From an uncultured Brevibacillus sp. (GTDB lineage: Bacteria > Bacillota > Bacilli > Brevibacillales > Brevibacillaceae), in contig NZ_CANMZW010000016.1 in NCBI RefSeq assembly GCF_947502445.1, forward strand, positions 1 to 64,000: a stretch of DNA of 64,000 nt. Reading direction: 5' to 3'. Each line of letters begins with the position of its first letter. The first letter of the stretch is position 1. A program made the position numbers and the translations under genes. The notes beneath the pieces were generated by a model. That model worked only from the letters and a program-made list of their open reading frames with translations, ran no database searches and was not told the origin of the DNA. Below are positions 16,425-24,980 of the stretch, piece after piece.

Positions 16425-18006
16425 TCCTTCCTTGAACAAGATGGAGTTCACCAAGCTGGATAAGGACGGGTTGGATGTCATCGAGACGATCGTCAATACC
16501 TATTCCAAAGAAGGCTTTCAATCGATTGAATCTTCTGATATGGATCGCTTCAAATGGGCGGGTGTCTACCAGCAGCGGCCAAAAGACGGTCACTTTATGA
16601 TGCGCGTGCGGATTCCCGGCGGGATATTGAGCAGTGAACAGGCGCGAGTACTGGCACGTATCGCCCAGGACTACGGACGAGATCTGGTAGACGTTACGAC
16701 TCGCCAGGCCGTTCAGTTTCACTGGCTAACAGTAGAGACACTGGCTGATATTTTTGATCGACTGGCCTCTGTCGGGCTATCCTCGTTCGAGGCATGTGGA
16801 GACTGCCCGCGCCAAATTATGGGGAATCCATTGGCAGGGATTGATCCACATGAAGTAATCGATACACGTCCTCTCGTAGCAGAGCTGGAGAAATTCTTTT
16901 TGCTAAATCGCGAGTTCTCCAACTTGCCACGCAAATACAAAATGTCCATATCGGCTAATATACACAATGCTGCTCACGCACAAATCAACGACCTCGCTTT
17001 TACCCCTGCGAAGAAAAATATCGCTGGCGAGGAAATCATCGGCTTCCATGTATGGGTTGGTGGGGGATTATCCGCAAAGCCCCATCTTGCCAAACAGCTT
17101 GATATTTTTGTTCGTCCAGAAGAAGTGGTGAAGGTAGCCGAAGGAGTAACGACGCTATTCCGCGATTTCGGTTATCGGCAAAAACGGACTCATGCCCGTC
17201 TGAAATTCCTTGTGGCAGACTGGGGCGCAGAGAAATTCAAAGATGAGCTGATCCAACTGGTAGGAGAGCTCGAGGCTGGCGGTGAGGATTTGCTCAAGGG
17301 CTGGAATGGCGGCTATTTTTACGGGATTCATGAACAGCGTCAGGAGGGTCTGTACTATGCTGGCTTGTCGGTTCCAGTTGGTCGCATGAATGCAGAAGAG
17401 CTGATCGAGCTGGCGCGTCTCGCAGATGAGTACGGGGATGGAACGATCGGTACGTGCAACACGCAAAATGTTTTGATTCGCAATATTGGAAAAGATAAAG
17501 TTGCAGCTTTCCGTGAAGAAACGCTGATCGTCAATCGTTTCAAATTAACTCCAAGTACATTTGTCGGGTATGCGGTATCATGCACTGGAACAGAATACTG
17601 CAACCTGGCTATTGTCGAAACAAAAGAGCGGATGCGTTCACTGGCGCAGTATCTGGATGACACGGTTGTTTTGGATACGCCACTGCGCATTCATATGATT
17701 GGCTGTCCGAATTCGTGCGGTCAAAGGCAGATTGCCGATATCGGCTTGCAAGGTGCGCTCGTGAAGACACCGGGCGGAATGGTGGAGGCGTTTGACATCC
17801 ATGTAGGAGGAACGCTGGAGGAAGCGCAATTTAACCGCAAGCTGAATGCTCGCATTACGGTAGATCGCTTAGGCCCATTCCTCGCCCAGCTGATTACGCT
17901 CTACAAGGAAGATCGTCAAGAAGGCGAGCAGTACTGGCGCTATGTAGAACGTGTAGGGCTAGCACATATCCAGGAGCAGGTGGACCGTATTTTGCAAACG
18001 GCGTAA
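16384..18006 (+). CDS. Sirohaem-dependent sulfite (or nitrite) reductase, ferredoxin type
   Basis: A 540-residue haemoprotein reductase that in this setting should reduce sulfite to sulfide by six electrons. The two ferrodoxin-like half-domains and sirohaem/[4Fe-4S] ligands are seen: CTGTEYCNLA followed by the paired cysteines of GCPNSCGQ. TRQAVQFHW and GTCNTQNVLI are the substrate/cofactor-contacting strands. The single-chain form points to ferredoxin as donor rather than the NADPH CysIJ complex. Family members may act on nitrite, but its neighbours (sat, cysC, cysH, cysP) favour sulfite. AAGGAG precedes ATG 16384. Confidence 0.88.
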   Translation: MSMAERKQWKWADDPSLNKMEFTKLDKDGLDVIETIVNTYSKEGFQSIESSDMDRFKWAGVYQQRPKDGHFMMRVRIPGGILSSEQARVLARIAQDYGRDLVDVTTRQAVQFHWLTVETLADIFDRLASVGLSSFEACGDCPRQIMGNPLAGIDPHEVIDTRPLVAELEKFFLLNREFSNLPRKYKMSISANIHNAAHAQINDLAFTPAKKNIAGEEIIGFHVWVGGGLSAKPHLAKQLDIFVRPEEVVKVAEGVTTLFRDFGYRQKRTHARLKFLVADWGAEKFKDELIQLVGELEAGGEDLLKGWNGGYFYGIHEQRQEGLYYAGLSVPVGRMNAEELIELARLADEYGDGTIGTCNTQNVLIRNIGKDKVAAFREETLIVNRFKLTPSTFVGYAVSCTGTEYCNLAIVETKERMRSLAQYLDDTVVLDTPLRIHMIGCPNSCGQRQIADIGLQGALVKTPGGMVEAFDIHVGGTLEEAQFNRKLNARITVDRLGPFLAQLITLYKEDRQEGEQYWRYVERVGLAHIQEQVDRILQTA

Positions 18007-18046
18007 AAGCGTCCGCGAAAAAGGCATACGAAAAGAGGGACATGTG

Positions 18047-18286
18047 ATGGCAGAAGAACAGGCAGAGAGCTATCTTTACAAGCTGGAAGCGGTGCTGGAG
18101 GAAGGCAGGCTGCTGACAGTCGTTGTAATAGCAAAATCAGATGAGCGTGCGTTTTCGACCGCCGAGAACAATATTTTACGGCATACGGTAGCTCCACCAC
18201 GCATCAAGGAGCTTAGTCTAGTTGAGAAGAAGCCGCTTGGCCGCCAAGGCGTTGGGTATGTAGTGGAAACCTCCCATTTCAGCTAA
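18047..18286 (+). CDS. Small protein of the DUF3906 type
   Basis: A 79-residue soluble protein with the pattern SYLYKLEAVLEEGRLLTVVV, then SDERAFSTAEN and a C-terminal KPLGRQGVGYVVE. This resembles the DUF3906 family found in Bacillales; the assignment is from memory. ATG 18047 follows AGAGGGAC; a GTG sits one codon earlier. It is encoded between the sulfite reductase and the sirohaem methyltransferase, so a role in that step (assembly or regulation) is possible but unproven. Confidence 0.65.
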   Translation: MAEEQAESYLYKLEAVLEEGRLLTVVVIAKSDERAFSTAENNILRHTVAPPRIKELSLVEKKPLGRQGVGYVVETSHFS

Positions 18287-18336
18287 TTCATGAGTAATCA
18301 TTCAGGTCATAAATGGCATCAAGGAGGTACGACAGG

Positions 18337-19806
18337 ATGAAGACAGGCAGTGTTTCGTTTGTAGGAGCAGGGCCCGGCGATCCTAAGCTGCTCACGATCC
18401 GCGGAAAGGAAGCACTGGAGCGGGCAGACGTTGTCATTTATGACCGACTTGCCAATCCGTTGCTGCTCACTCACGTCAATAAGGAAGCCAAGCTGATTTA
18501 CTGCGGCAAGGAAGCGGATCGTCATACACTGCCACAGGATGAGATCAACCTTCTTTTGATTGAGGAAGCTCTAAAGGGGCAGACAGTGGTTCGCCTGAAA
18601 GGAGGTGACCCGAGCATGTTTGGCAGAGTGGGCGAAGAGGCAAACACATGCGTAGCGCATGCCATTCCTTTTGAGATCGTACCCGGGGTTACCTCCGGGA
18701 TGGCTGCTCCGCTGTATGCTGGAATTCCGCTGACACACAGGGATTACAACTCCTCTGTTGCGTTTGTTACGGGTCATCTTTGCGACAAAAATACGGGGAA
18801 GGAGCCTGATTGGGCTGCCCTGTCCTCAGTAGAAACGATCGTCATCTATATGGGCGTAAAAAATCTCTCGCGTATCAAGGAACGTCTTCTGACACACGGC
18901 AAGGCAAAGGAAACTCCTGTCGCACTGGTGCGCTGGGGTACGCTGGGAGAGCAGCAAACACTCGTCGGCAAGCTGGAAACGATTGATCAGGAGGTGGCTT
19001 TTGCGGGTTTTACAGCGCCAGCCATCATTGTCATCGGGGAAGTAGTCCGACTGCGGGAGTCACTGAATTGGTTTGAGTCACGGCCGCTGTTTGGCAAGAG
19101 GATCGCGGTTGCATCGAAGCGGGCTGAATCAAGCGCTGAAAATCTCGCTAGCAGGCTAGAGCAGCTGGGAGCAGAAGTGATCTCGATTCCACTGGTGGAA
19201 AGCTCAGGGGCATTAGCAAGAGACAAGGGGATTCCCGCAGATTTCTTCTCCTATCAATGGCTTGTATTTGATGATGCACGGCAAGTTTCTTTTTTTCTGC
19301 AAGAGCTGCGTCGTCGCAAATTCGACCTCAGGCAGCTCAAAGGCAAGCTGGCAGCGCGAGGTCAGGAGACAGCAGAGGCTTTGGAGCAATACGGACTTTA
19401 TCCCGATGAGGTAATGGATGAATCGCTGGAGCCGGCTCACCTGCATCACTATCTCGCTCTTCGAAAAGGGGAGCGTCTGCTGTATCTCAGAAATGGAGAT
19501 AGCATGGTTGTGCTGCACACACTCGGAACGGTAACTCATACTGTCCAAGCAGGAGAACTAGAGTGGAACCAGACACATCCAGCTGCCAAATGGCTTTTGA
19601 AGCAACCGGTTGACTGGCTTGCGACAGATGACAGCTACGACTTGCCCGCTCTGAAGTCATTTGCGGGGGCAGATTGGCAAACAAAGCCGATGATATGCGC
19701 CAGTAAGGAGACAGAAAGGAAAGCGAGAGAGCTAGGCTGGCACGTCTTCTCACTCGAACAGCTCGAGCAGAAATCACTCGAACCGGAAAAGACGGTAAGC
19801 TGCTAG
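18337..19806 (+). CDS. cobA: Uroporphyrinogen-III C-methyltransferase fused to uroporphyrinogen-III synthase-like domain
   Basis: A 489-residue two-domain protein. Residues 1-245 are SUMT/CobA: GAGPGDPKLLTIRG at about 9-22, VVIYDRL, RLKGGDPSMFGR and the PGVTSGMAAPLYAGIPLTHR region, which bind S-adenosylmethionine and methylate uroporphyrinogen III to precorrin-2. Residues about 250-489 look like a HemD domain (GKRIAVASKR, LVFDDARQVSFF), although HemD is poorly conserved. AAGGAGG ends 11 bases before ATG 18337; an upstream in-frame start lacks a site. The fusion ties tetrapyrrole ring closure to the sirohaem branch. Confidence 0.9.
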   Translation: MKTGSVSFVGAGPGDPKLLTIRGKEALERADVVIYDRLANPLLLTHVNKEAKLIYCGKEADRHTLPQDEINLLLIEEALKGQTVVRLKGGDPSMFGRVGEEANTCVAHAIPFEIVPGVTSGMAAPLYAGIPLTHRDYNSSVAFVTGHLCDKNTGKEPDWAALSSVETIVIYMGVKNLSRIKERLLTHGKAKETPVALVRWGTLGEQQTLVGKLETIDQEVAFAGFTAPAIIVIGEVVRLRESLNWFESRPLFGKRIAVASKRAESSAENLASRLEQLGAEVISIPLVESSGALARDKGIPADFFSYQWLVFDDARQVSFFLQELRRRKFDLRQLKGKLAARGQETAEALEQYGLYPDEVMDESLEPAHLHHYLALRKGERLLYLRNGDSMVVLHTLGTVTHTVQAGELEWNQTHPAAKWLLKQPVDWLATDDSYDLPALKSFAGADWQTKPMICASKETERKARELGWHVFSLEQLEQKSLEPEKTVSC

Positions 19807-19834
19807 ATTTGCATGACAGGAGGTAGTACAGCTC

Positions 19835-20920
19835 GTGGATTGGAGTTATGTCGCGATCGCCATTGCATTGTTTTTTGCCATGAATATCGGAGCGAGCGGG
19901 ACAGCCGCATCTATGGGCGCAGCATATGGTAGTGGTGCTATCAAAAACAGACGTACAGCAATGCTTCTGGTAGCAATTGCGGCGCTTCTGGGAGCTGTTT
20001 TGGGCGGAAAAGAGGTAGTCAAGACAATCAGTGGCGGAATTATTCCGGTCACCTTAATGAGTGTCGAGGTCGTCGTCATTGTTCTTGCCTCTGCCACGCT
20101 TACTTTATTTGGAGCGAATCTGCTCGGAATTCCGTTGTCGACGAGTGAGGTCACGGTAGGCTCGATCGTAGGTGTGGGACTTGCCTATCAATCGCTTTTC
20201 GTAGGGCATTTGCTCATCATTGTTGCTTTTTGGCTGCTCGTACCTGCTGTCGCTTTTATCGGAGCCTATTTCTCCGGCAAGCTGATCAGACGCGTGCAAA
20301 AGCGCTGGCCATATCTGCAAAAGCCCGGTTCAAAGGGGGAGCGCTGGCTGTCCATTGTACTGGTCGGGTGTGGTGTATATGAAGCCTTTTCAGCTGGGAT
20401 GAACAATGTTGCCAATGCCGTTGGTCCATTGGTTGGGGCTGGCTTGATGACGAGTAATTCCGGTGTGTGGCTTGGCGGCTTCGCTGTTGCCTTAGGATGT
20501 ATGCTGCTAGGTGGAAAAGTCCTGGAAACGAACGGGAAAAAAATCACATCGCTCTCCCTGCTTCAGGGCAGTGCCGTCTCTTTTACTGGTGGGACACTCG
20601 TCATCCTCGCTTCCTTGTTTGGCATACCCGTCCCCCTCACGCAGGCAACGACCTGCGCCATACTTGGGGTCGGAACGGCTGAAAAGGGCTTTGCTTTGTG
20701 GCAAAAGGGAATCATCAAGCAGATCATGATGGTCTGGATTGTTTCACCAGTATCGTCGCTAGTCGTATCATTTGCGTTTGTCCATCTTTTTCTGCGCTAT
20801 GATCTGTATACACTGGTAGTTTTAGTCAGTGTTTTTATCGCGACGCTCGGATTCGTCGCACTGATTCGGTTGATACGCAGGGAGAATAGTTCGATCAACG
20901 ATCAAGGGGGAGGCATATGA
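19835..20920 (+). CDS. cysP: Sulfate permease of the PiT family (CysP)
   Basis: A 361-residue transporter with about ten membrane segments in two PiT half-repeats. The repeats carry the paired motifs MNIGASGTAASMGAAYGSGA (residues 13-32) and GMNNVANAVGPLVGAG (about 188-203). PiT proteins often carry phosphate, but B. subtilis CysP, in the same operon context, is a sulfate permease. It overlaps cysH by 4 bases, which supports sulfate here. A GTG start with AGGAGG 11 bases upstream is used. Confidence 0.88.
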   Translation: MDWSYVAIAIALFFAMNIGASGTAASMGAAYGSGAIKNRRTAMLLVAIAALLGAVLGGKEVVKTISGGIIPVTLMSVEVVVIVLASATLTLFGANLLGIPLSTSEVTVGSIVGVGLAYQSLFVGHLLIIVAFWLLVPAVAFIGAYFSGKLIRRVQKRWPYLQKPGSKGERWLSIVLVGCGVYEAFSAGMNNVANAVGPLVGAGLMTSNSGVWLGGFAVALGCMLLGGKVLETNGKKITSLSLLQGSAVSFTGGTLVILASLFGIPVPLTQATTCAILGVGTAEKGFALWQKGIIKQIMMVWIVSPVSSLVVSFAFVHLFLRYDLYTLVVLVSVFIATLGFVALIRLIRRENSSINDQGGGI

Positions 20921-21633
20921 GCAGTTTGCGTTATTCGTCGGCAACCCATGAACAGCTCGCACAAGTCAATAAAAGCTTGGGAAAAGGTGACACGATCGAT
21001 GTAATCAAATGGACATACGAGACGTTTTCCGATGATTTGATCTATTCCTGCAGCTTTGGGGCAGAAGCTATGGTGCTCTTGGATATGATTAGTGGAGTCA
21101 AAAAGGATGCACGTGTCACATTCTTGGACACTCATCTTCATTTCCGGCAGACGTATGCCCTGATCGAGCAAATTCGGGGGAGGTATCCGGGGCTTCGCTT
21201 GACGATGAAAGAGCCTGCACTATCCCTTGCACAACAAGCTGAGCTTCATGGGGAAGAGCTATGGAAAAGCCAGCCTGATCTTTGCTGTCAAATTCGCAAG
21301 GTCGACCCGATGGAGAGCGTGCTGAAAGGGGCCGTCGCCTGGATGTCTGGCCTGCGCAGGGAGCAAGCTGCGACAAGAGCAGAGGTGCAATTCATCAATC
21401 GTGATGAGAAGTTTCAATCGCTGAAAATCTGTCCGCTCATCCATTGGAAAGCAGAAGAGGTCTGGCAGTACATCCGCATGTTTGATCTGCCGTACAACCC
21501 GCTGCACGACCAAAGCTATCCAAGCATAGGCTGTGCGCCGTGTACACGTCCTGTCAAAGAAGGAGAGGATTCTCGCGCGGGTCGCTGGTCACAGCTTGGC
21601 AAAACGGAATGTGGTCTTCATCTGGCCAAATGA
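20917..21633 (+). CDS. cysH: Phosphoadenylyl/adenylyl-sulfate reductase
   Basis: CysH reduces activated sulfate (PAPS or APS) to sulfite with thioredoxin. The 238-residue protein has the substrate loop SCSFGAEAMV, TFLDTHLHF, the cysteine pair in LCCQIRKVDP, GCAPCTRP, and the C-terminal catalytic ECGLH. The CC...CxxC set binds a [4Fe-4S] cluster and marks the APS-capable type, as in B. subtilis CysH, so it may use both substrates even though cysC is present. Translationally coupled to cysP. Confidence 0.95.
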   Translation: MSSLRYSSATHEQLAQVNKSLGKGDTIDVIKWTYETFSDDLIYSCSFGAEAMVLLDMISGVKKDARVTFLDTHLHFRQTYALIEQIRGRYPGLRLTMKEPALSLAQQAELHGEELWKSQPDLCCQIRKVDPMESVLKGAVAWMSGLRREQAATRAEVQFINRDEKFQSLKICPLIHWKAEEVWQYIRMFDLPYNPLHDQSYPSIGCAPCTRPVKEGEDSRAGRWSQLGKTECGLHLAK

Positions 21634-21689
21634 TGGCGATGACGACTGTGCGTCAACATGTACGAAATAGGGATGAGGAGTGAGTGCAA

Positions 21690-22832
21690 GTGAGTCAGAG
21701 CACCAAGCGCAACGATATTTTGGTAAATCGTTTTGATCCGGAAGCAGACTTGTCGCTGCAGACCCACGATGTGGAGATTGATGCTTTTTCCCTGTCAGAT
21801 CTGGAGCTGATTGCGATCGGGGGCTATAGCCCGATTACCGGTTTTCTCGATCAGAAAAATTATGACTCTGTGGTCGAAAGTATGAGGCTTGCCGATGGAA
21901 GCGTATGGAGCATACCGATTACGCTCCCTGTTACTCGAGAAGTAGCCGAATCACTGCAGGCTGGTCAGCAGGTGCGCTTGACCCATCAGGGAACCGTTTA
22001 CGGGCTATTGGATATTGCGGACATATTTTACCCGGATAAAAAGAGAGAGGTCCAGCAGGTGTATGGTACGGACGATGAGAACCACCCTGGTGTGAAAAAG
22101 CTGCTGGAGCGGCCAGAAGTCTATCTCGGCGGTCCCATTACACTTGTGAAACGAACCAACAAAGGCGAATTTGCCGGCCACTACTTTGATCCCGTTGAAA
22201 CGAGAGCGCGATTTAGCGAAATGGGCTGGAAAACAATTGTCGGTTTTCAGACTCGTAACCCCGTACATCGCGCACATGAGTATATCCAAAAATCAGCGCT
22301 GGAGATCGTGGACGGCCTGTTCTTAAATCCGCTCGTGGGAGAAACAAAAGCGGACGATATTCCAGCAAATGTGCGGATGGAGAGCTATCAGGTGCTGCTG
22401 CAAAAGTATTATCCGCAGAGCCGGGTGCAGCTTGCCGTTTTTCCTGCCGCGATGCGCTATGCTGGACCGCGTGAAGCGATTTTCCATGCACTGGTCCGAA
22501 AAAATTACGGCTGCACGCATTTCATCGTCGGACGGGATCACGCAGGAGTCGGCAATTACTACGGTACGTATGACGCCCAGTACATTTTCCACAATTTTAC
22601 ATCAGAAGAGCTGGGGATCACCCCTTTATTTTTTGAAAACAGCTTTTACTGCCGCACCTGCGGAAATATGGCATCGACGAAAACTTGCCCGCATGGAGTA
22701 GAGCATCATGTTGCTCTGTCCGGGACCAAAGTCAGAGAGATGCTGGCGCGAGGAGAAGCACCGCCACCGGAATTTAGCAGACCTGAGGTAGCGCGTGTAT
22801 TGATTGAGGGCTTGCGACCGCTTTCCGTTTGA
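21690..22832 (+). CDS. sat: Sulfate adenylyltransferase (ATP sulfurylase)
   Basis: Sat makes adenylyl sulfate (APS) from sulfate and ATP. The product of about 380 residues shows [12 protein letters not shown] (HxxH nucleotide site), [15 protein letters not shown], and [12 protein letters not shown], all typical of the single-chain enzyme. Length matches the B. subtilis form without an APS kinase domain. GTG 21690 was preferred because GAGGAG lies 9 bases upstream; GTG 21684 is too close. It is followed by cysC. Confidence 0.95.
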   Translation: MSQSTKRNDILVNRFDPEADLSLQTHDVEIDAFSLSDLELIAIGGYSPITGFLDQKNYDSVVESMRLADGSVWSIPITLPVTREVAESLQAGQQVRLTHQGTVYGLLDIADIFYPDKKREVQQVYGTDDENHPGVKKLLERPEVYLGGPITLVKRTNKGEFAGHYFDPVETRARFSEMGWKTIVGFQTRNPVHRAHEYIQKSALEIVDGLFLNPLVGETKADDIPANVRMESYQVLLQKYYPQSRVQLAVFPAAMRYAGPREAIFHALVRKNYGCTHFIVGRDHAGVGNYYGTYDAQYIFHNFTSEELGITPLFFENSFYCRTCGNMASTKTCPHGVEHHVALSGTKVREMLARGEAPPPEFSRPEVARVLIEGLRPLSV

Positions 22833-22860
22833 TAGGGAAAAGAGAGAGGAAGTGATTCTT

Positions 22861-23466
22861 TTGAGCAGAGATACTGCCGCAAATATCGTATGGCATCCGA
22901 CTACTGTCACCAAAACAGATCGACAACAGCGGACCGGCCACAAGAGCGCAATCCTCTGGTTTACCGGTTTGTCGGGTGCAGGCAAGTCTACGCTGGCAAA
23001 CGCAGTGGAGTATGAGCTGCATCAGCGGGGAGTGGCGAGCTATGTGCTCGATGGCGATAATATACGGCATGGCCTGAATCGGGGATTGGGCTTTGGGCCA
23101 GATGATCGAAAAGAAAACATACGCCGAATCGGTGAAGTCGCCAAGCTGTTTGTGGATGCGGGTGTCATCACGTTGACAGCCTTCATCTCTCCGTACCGGG
23201 AAGACAGGGAGCTGGCCCGCAGTCTGGTGGACGAGGGAGAATTCATTGAGGTCTATGTAAAATGCCCGTTGGAAGAGTGCGAACGGCGTGATGTAAAAGG
23301 GCTGTACCAAAAAGCGAGGAACGGGGAAATCAGCCAGTTTACAGGAATCTCCTCACCTTATGAGGAGCCGGTCTCAGCCGAGCTGGTCATCGAGAGCAAT
23401 GAGCAAACGATTGAGGAATCTGTTCAAAGGGTGATTGCCTATCTCGAAAAACGAGGAGTCATCTGA
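22861..23466 (+). CDS. cysC: Adenylylsulfate kinase
   Basis: CysC phosphorylates APS to PAPS. The 201-residue protein carries the P-loop GLSGAGKST (about residues 40-48), [15 protein letters not shown] and [13 protein letters not shown], which bind ATP and APS. The start is TTG 22861 with AGAGAGGAAG about 9 bases upstream, giving the usual short N-terminus ending IVWHP. Last gene of the sulfate operon, followed by a strong terminator. Confidence 0.94.
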   Translation: MSRDTAANIVWHPTTVTKTDRQQRTGHKSAILWFTGLSGAGKSTLANAVEYELHQRGVASYVLDGDNIRHGLNRGLGFGPDDRKENIRRIGEVAKLFVDAGVITLTAFISPYREDRELARSLVDEGEFIEVYVKCPLEECERRDVKGLYQKARNGEISQFTGISSPYEEPVSAELVIESNEQTIEESVQRVIAYLEKRGVI

Positions 23467-23473
23467 AGCAAAG

Positions 23474-23511
23474 AAAAAGCACGACGCAGGGTGCGCCGTG
23501 CTTTTTGCGTA
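23474..23511 (+). terminator. Terminator of the sulfate assimilation operon
   Basis: AAAAAGCACG and CGTGCTTTTT form the outer stem (23474-23506) with an inner CGCA/TGCG stem, ending in TTTTTG. The A-run on the other side also serves the convergent lipoprotein gene. Confidence 0.88.
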
Positions 23512-23520
23512 TAGAAGCGA

Positions 23521-24807
23521 TTAAGGAGTTACAACGGCAGGTTCTGCAGCCTCTGCCTCATATTCTGCCCATTCTGCTTCCAATTCTTTTTGCCATTTGT
23601 ATTGCTCCAGCATGCTTTGTGCGAAAGGACGCATGAAGCCTTTGTCGCTAAAGCTGTTGATCGCTTTCTCATCCTTGTACAGCTGTTCAACAGTCACACC
23701 AGCATCTTTTGCAGGAACGCTGAACTTGGTAGCTTTACCGAAGTTATATGCGTATTGATCAGCTTCAAAGCCAATTGTCAGAGCTTGCTTCATGTCTTTT
23801 GTTTGGAACGTTACATTCAGAGAGCTCTTTTGGTGAACAGGCATTTTTGCACTGTCTACATAGAAGTCGAGGTTCCAAGCCAGGTTTTGGAAGCCTTCTT
23901 TTTTCATTTCTTCTACGACTTTTTCAGGCGTATAAATTTTGCCTGTTTCGTCGAGCCATTGCTTCGCGGACTTCATGCCTTCAGAGATAGTTGCTTCTGC
24001 CAGTGCACGTTTTTCAGCCTCGGTTGTCTTACCCATTTCTGGATCGATTTCTTCAGCGAAAGTGTTGGTCAGAACCATAAAATCAATGGCAAATGCTTTC
24101 ACATCCTGGCTTGCTACAGCATCATTTGCAGTGAAGAAGAACATTTTAACCAGTTCTTTAGCGTCGATTTTGATCGCTACGTGTGTCGCATCTACCTTGT
24201 CGCCGTTTGGCAGAGTTACTTTCTCTACACCAAGATTTTTCGCGTCAGCCAGCTTGTAGCCGTATTTGCTTACGTATTTTTTGATGAAGTTCAACGTGAG
24301 ATCGTTCATTTTGTCCTGGAACGCTTTCAGCTTGGCAGGGTCTACTCCCTTTGTGCTATCGATGCCGCCGAATGGATTGGAGGCAGTAGCATCAATGACC
24401 AAGTATTTGGAGTCCAGTGGAGATTTTACATATACTTTATTGTCTGCAGCGATCATCTCAACGGACGCTTTTTTATCACCAGTCCAAAGCTTGTTGTCGC
24501 GCAGCAGCTTGTCGTCGTTTACTTCAAGCTGGAATTTTGCGTTCTTCAGATCTTGCTGAGAGCCTTTGGCTGTCACACCAGCCTTCAAAGCTGCCAGCAA
24601 TGCCTGTCCCTCTTTATCTACTGCTGTTTCCCCGAATGCTGCTGGCAATTTTTCTACATCACCTGTCAGCTTCAAAGTCCCTTGGAAATCGTAGTTTGGC
24701 TTATCTATGGATGCGACGATGGAATCACGCACCAAAGATGCTTCATTGGCACAACCTGTAAGCACGAGCATACCGGCAAGAAGTATTGCACTTCCCTTTT
24801 TCCACAT
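23521..24807 (-). CDS. Lipoprotein of unknown function
   Basis: A 428-residue exported lipoprotein: the lipobox VLTGC places the lipidated cysteine at about 19. The mature part has long alternating beta strands (ASVEMIAADNKVYVKSP) and a helical middle with many Lys/Glu. It resembles a group of large lipoproteins with a LPxxPNYDFQGTLKLTG-like opening often seen in Brevibacillus-type genomes, judged from memory; no enzymatic motif is visible. The C-terminus is acidic and Ala-rich. AGGGGAGGAA precedes the ATG. It is a single gene convergent with cysC and divergent from the translocase gene. Confidence 0.7.
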   Translation of the reverse strand: MWKKGSAILLAGMLVLTGCANEASLVRDSIVASIDKPNYDFQGTLKLTGDVEKLPAAFGETAVDKEGQALLAALKAGVTAKGSQQDLKNAKFQLEVNDDKLLRDNKLWTGDKKASVEMIAADNKVYVKSPLDSKYLVIDATASNPFGGIDSTKGVDPAKLKAFQDKMNDLTLNFIKKYVSKYGYKLADAKNLGVEKVTLPNGDKVDATHVAIKIDAKELVKMFFFTANDAVASQDVKAFAIDFMVLTNTFAEEIDPEMGKTTEAEKRALAEATISEGMKSAKQWLDETGKIYTPEKVVEEMKKEGFQNLAWNLDFYVDSAKMPVHQKSSLNVTFQTKDMKQALTIGFEADQYAYNFGKATKFSVPAKDAGVTVEQLYKDEKAINSFSDKGFMRPFAQSMLEQYKWQKELEAEWAEYEAEAAEPAVVTP

Positions 24808-24932
24808 GTTGTGTTCCTCCCCTATGTAATATTTGTTTTAGTTCCCACAATGTAGTACGTCCGAGATGAGAAAAGGTTTCGGAAATAAGGAAAAAAATCG
24901 CCATTCGGGCAAAATATGCCCCGTTTTCGTGG

Positions 24933-24938
24933 TAAGAT
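24933..24938 (+). promoter_or_regulatory. Extended -10 promoter of the translocase gene
   Basis: TGGTAAGAT contains an extended TG and the -10 box TAAGAT. Transcription would start near 24945, leaving almost no leader for an ATG at 24951 and supporting the start at 24981. Confidence 0.5.
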
Positions 24939-24980
24939 GAAAGGGAAAAGATGGTTTTGAAAAGAAAGGGCGTTTGTACC

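Noticed and set aside
23590..24855. 421-codon plus-strand frame over the lipoprotein gene
   Set aside because: The minus-strand frame has a lipobox, ribosome site and coherent protein; the plus frame is rich in Cys and Phe, as expected for an antisense artefact.
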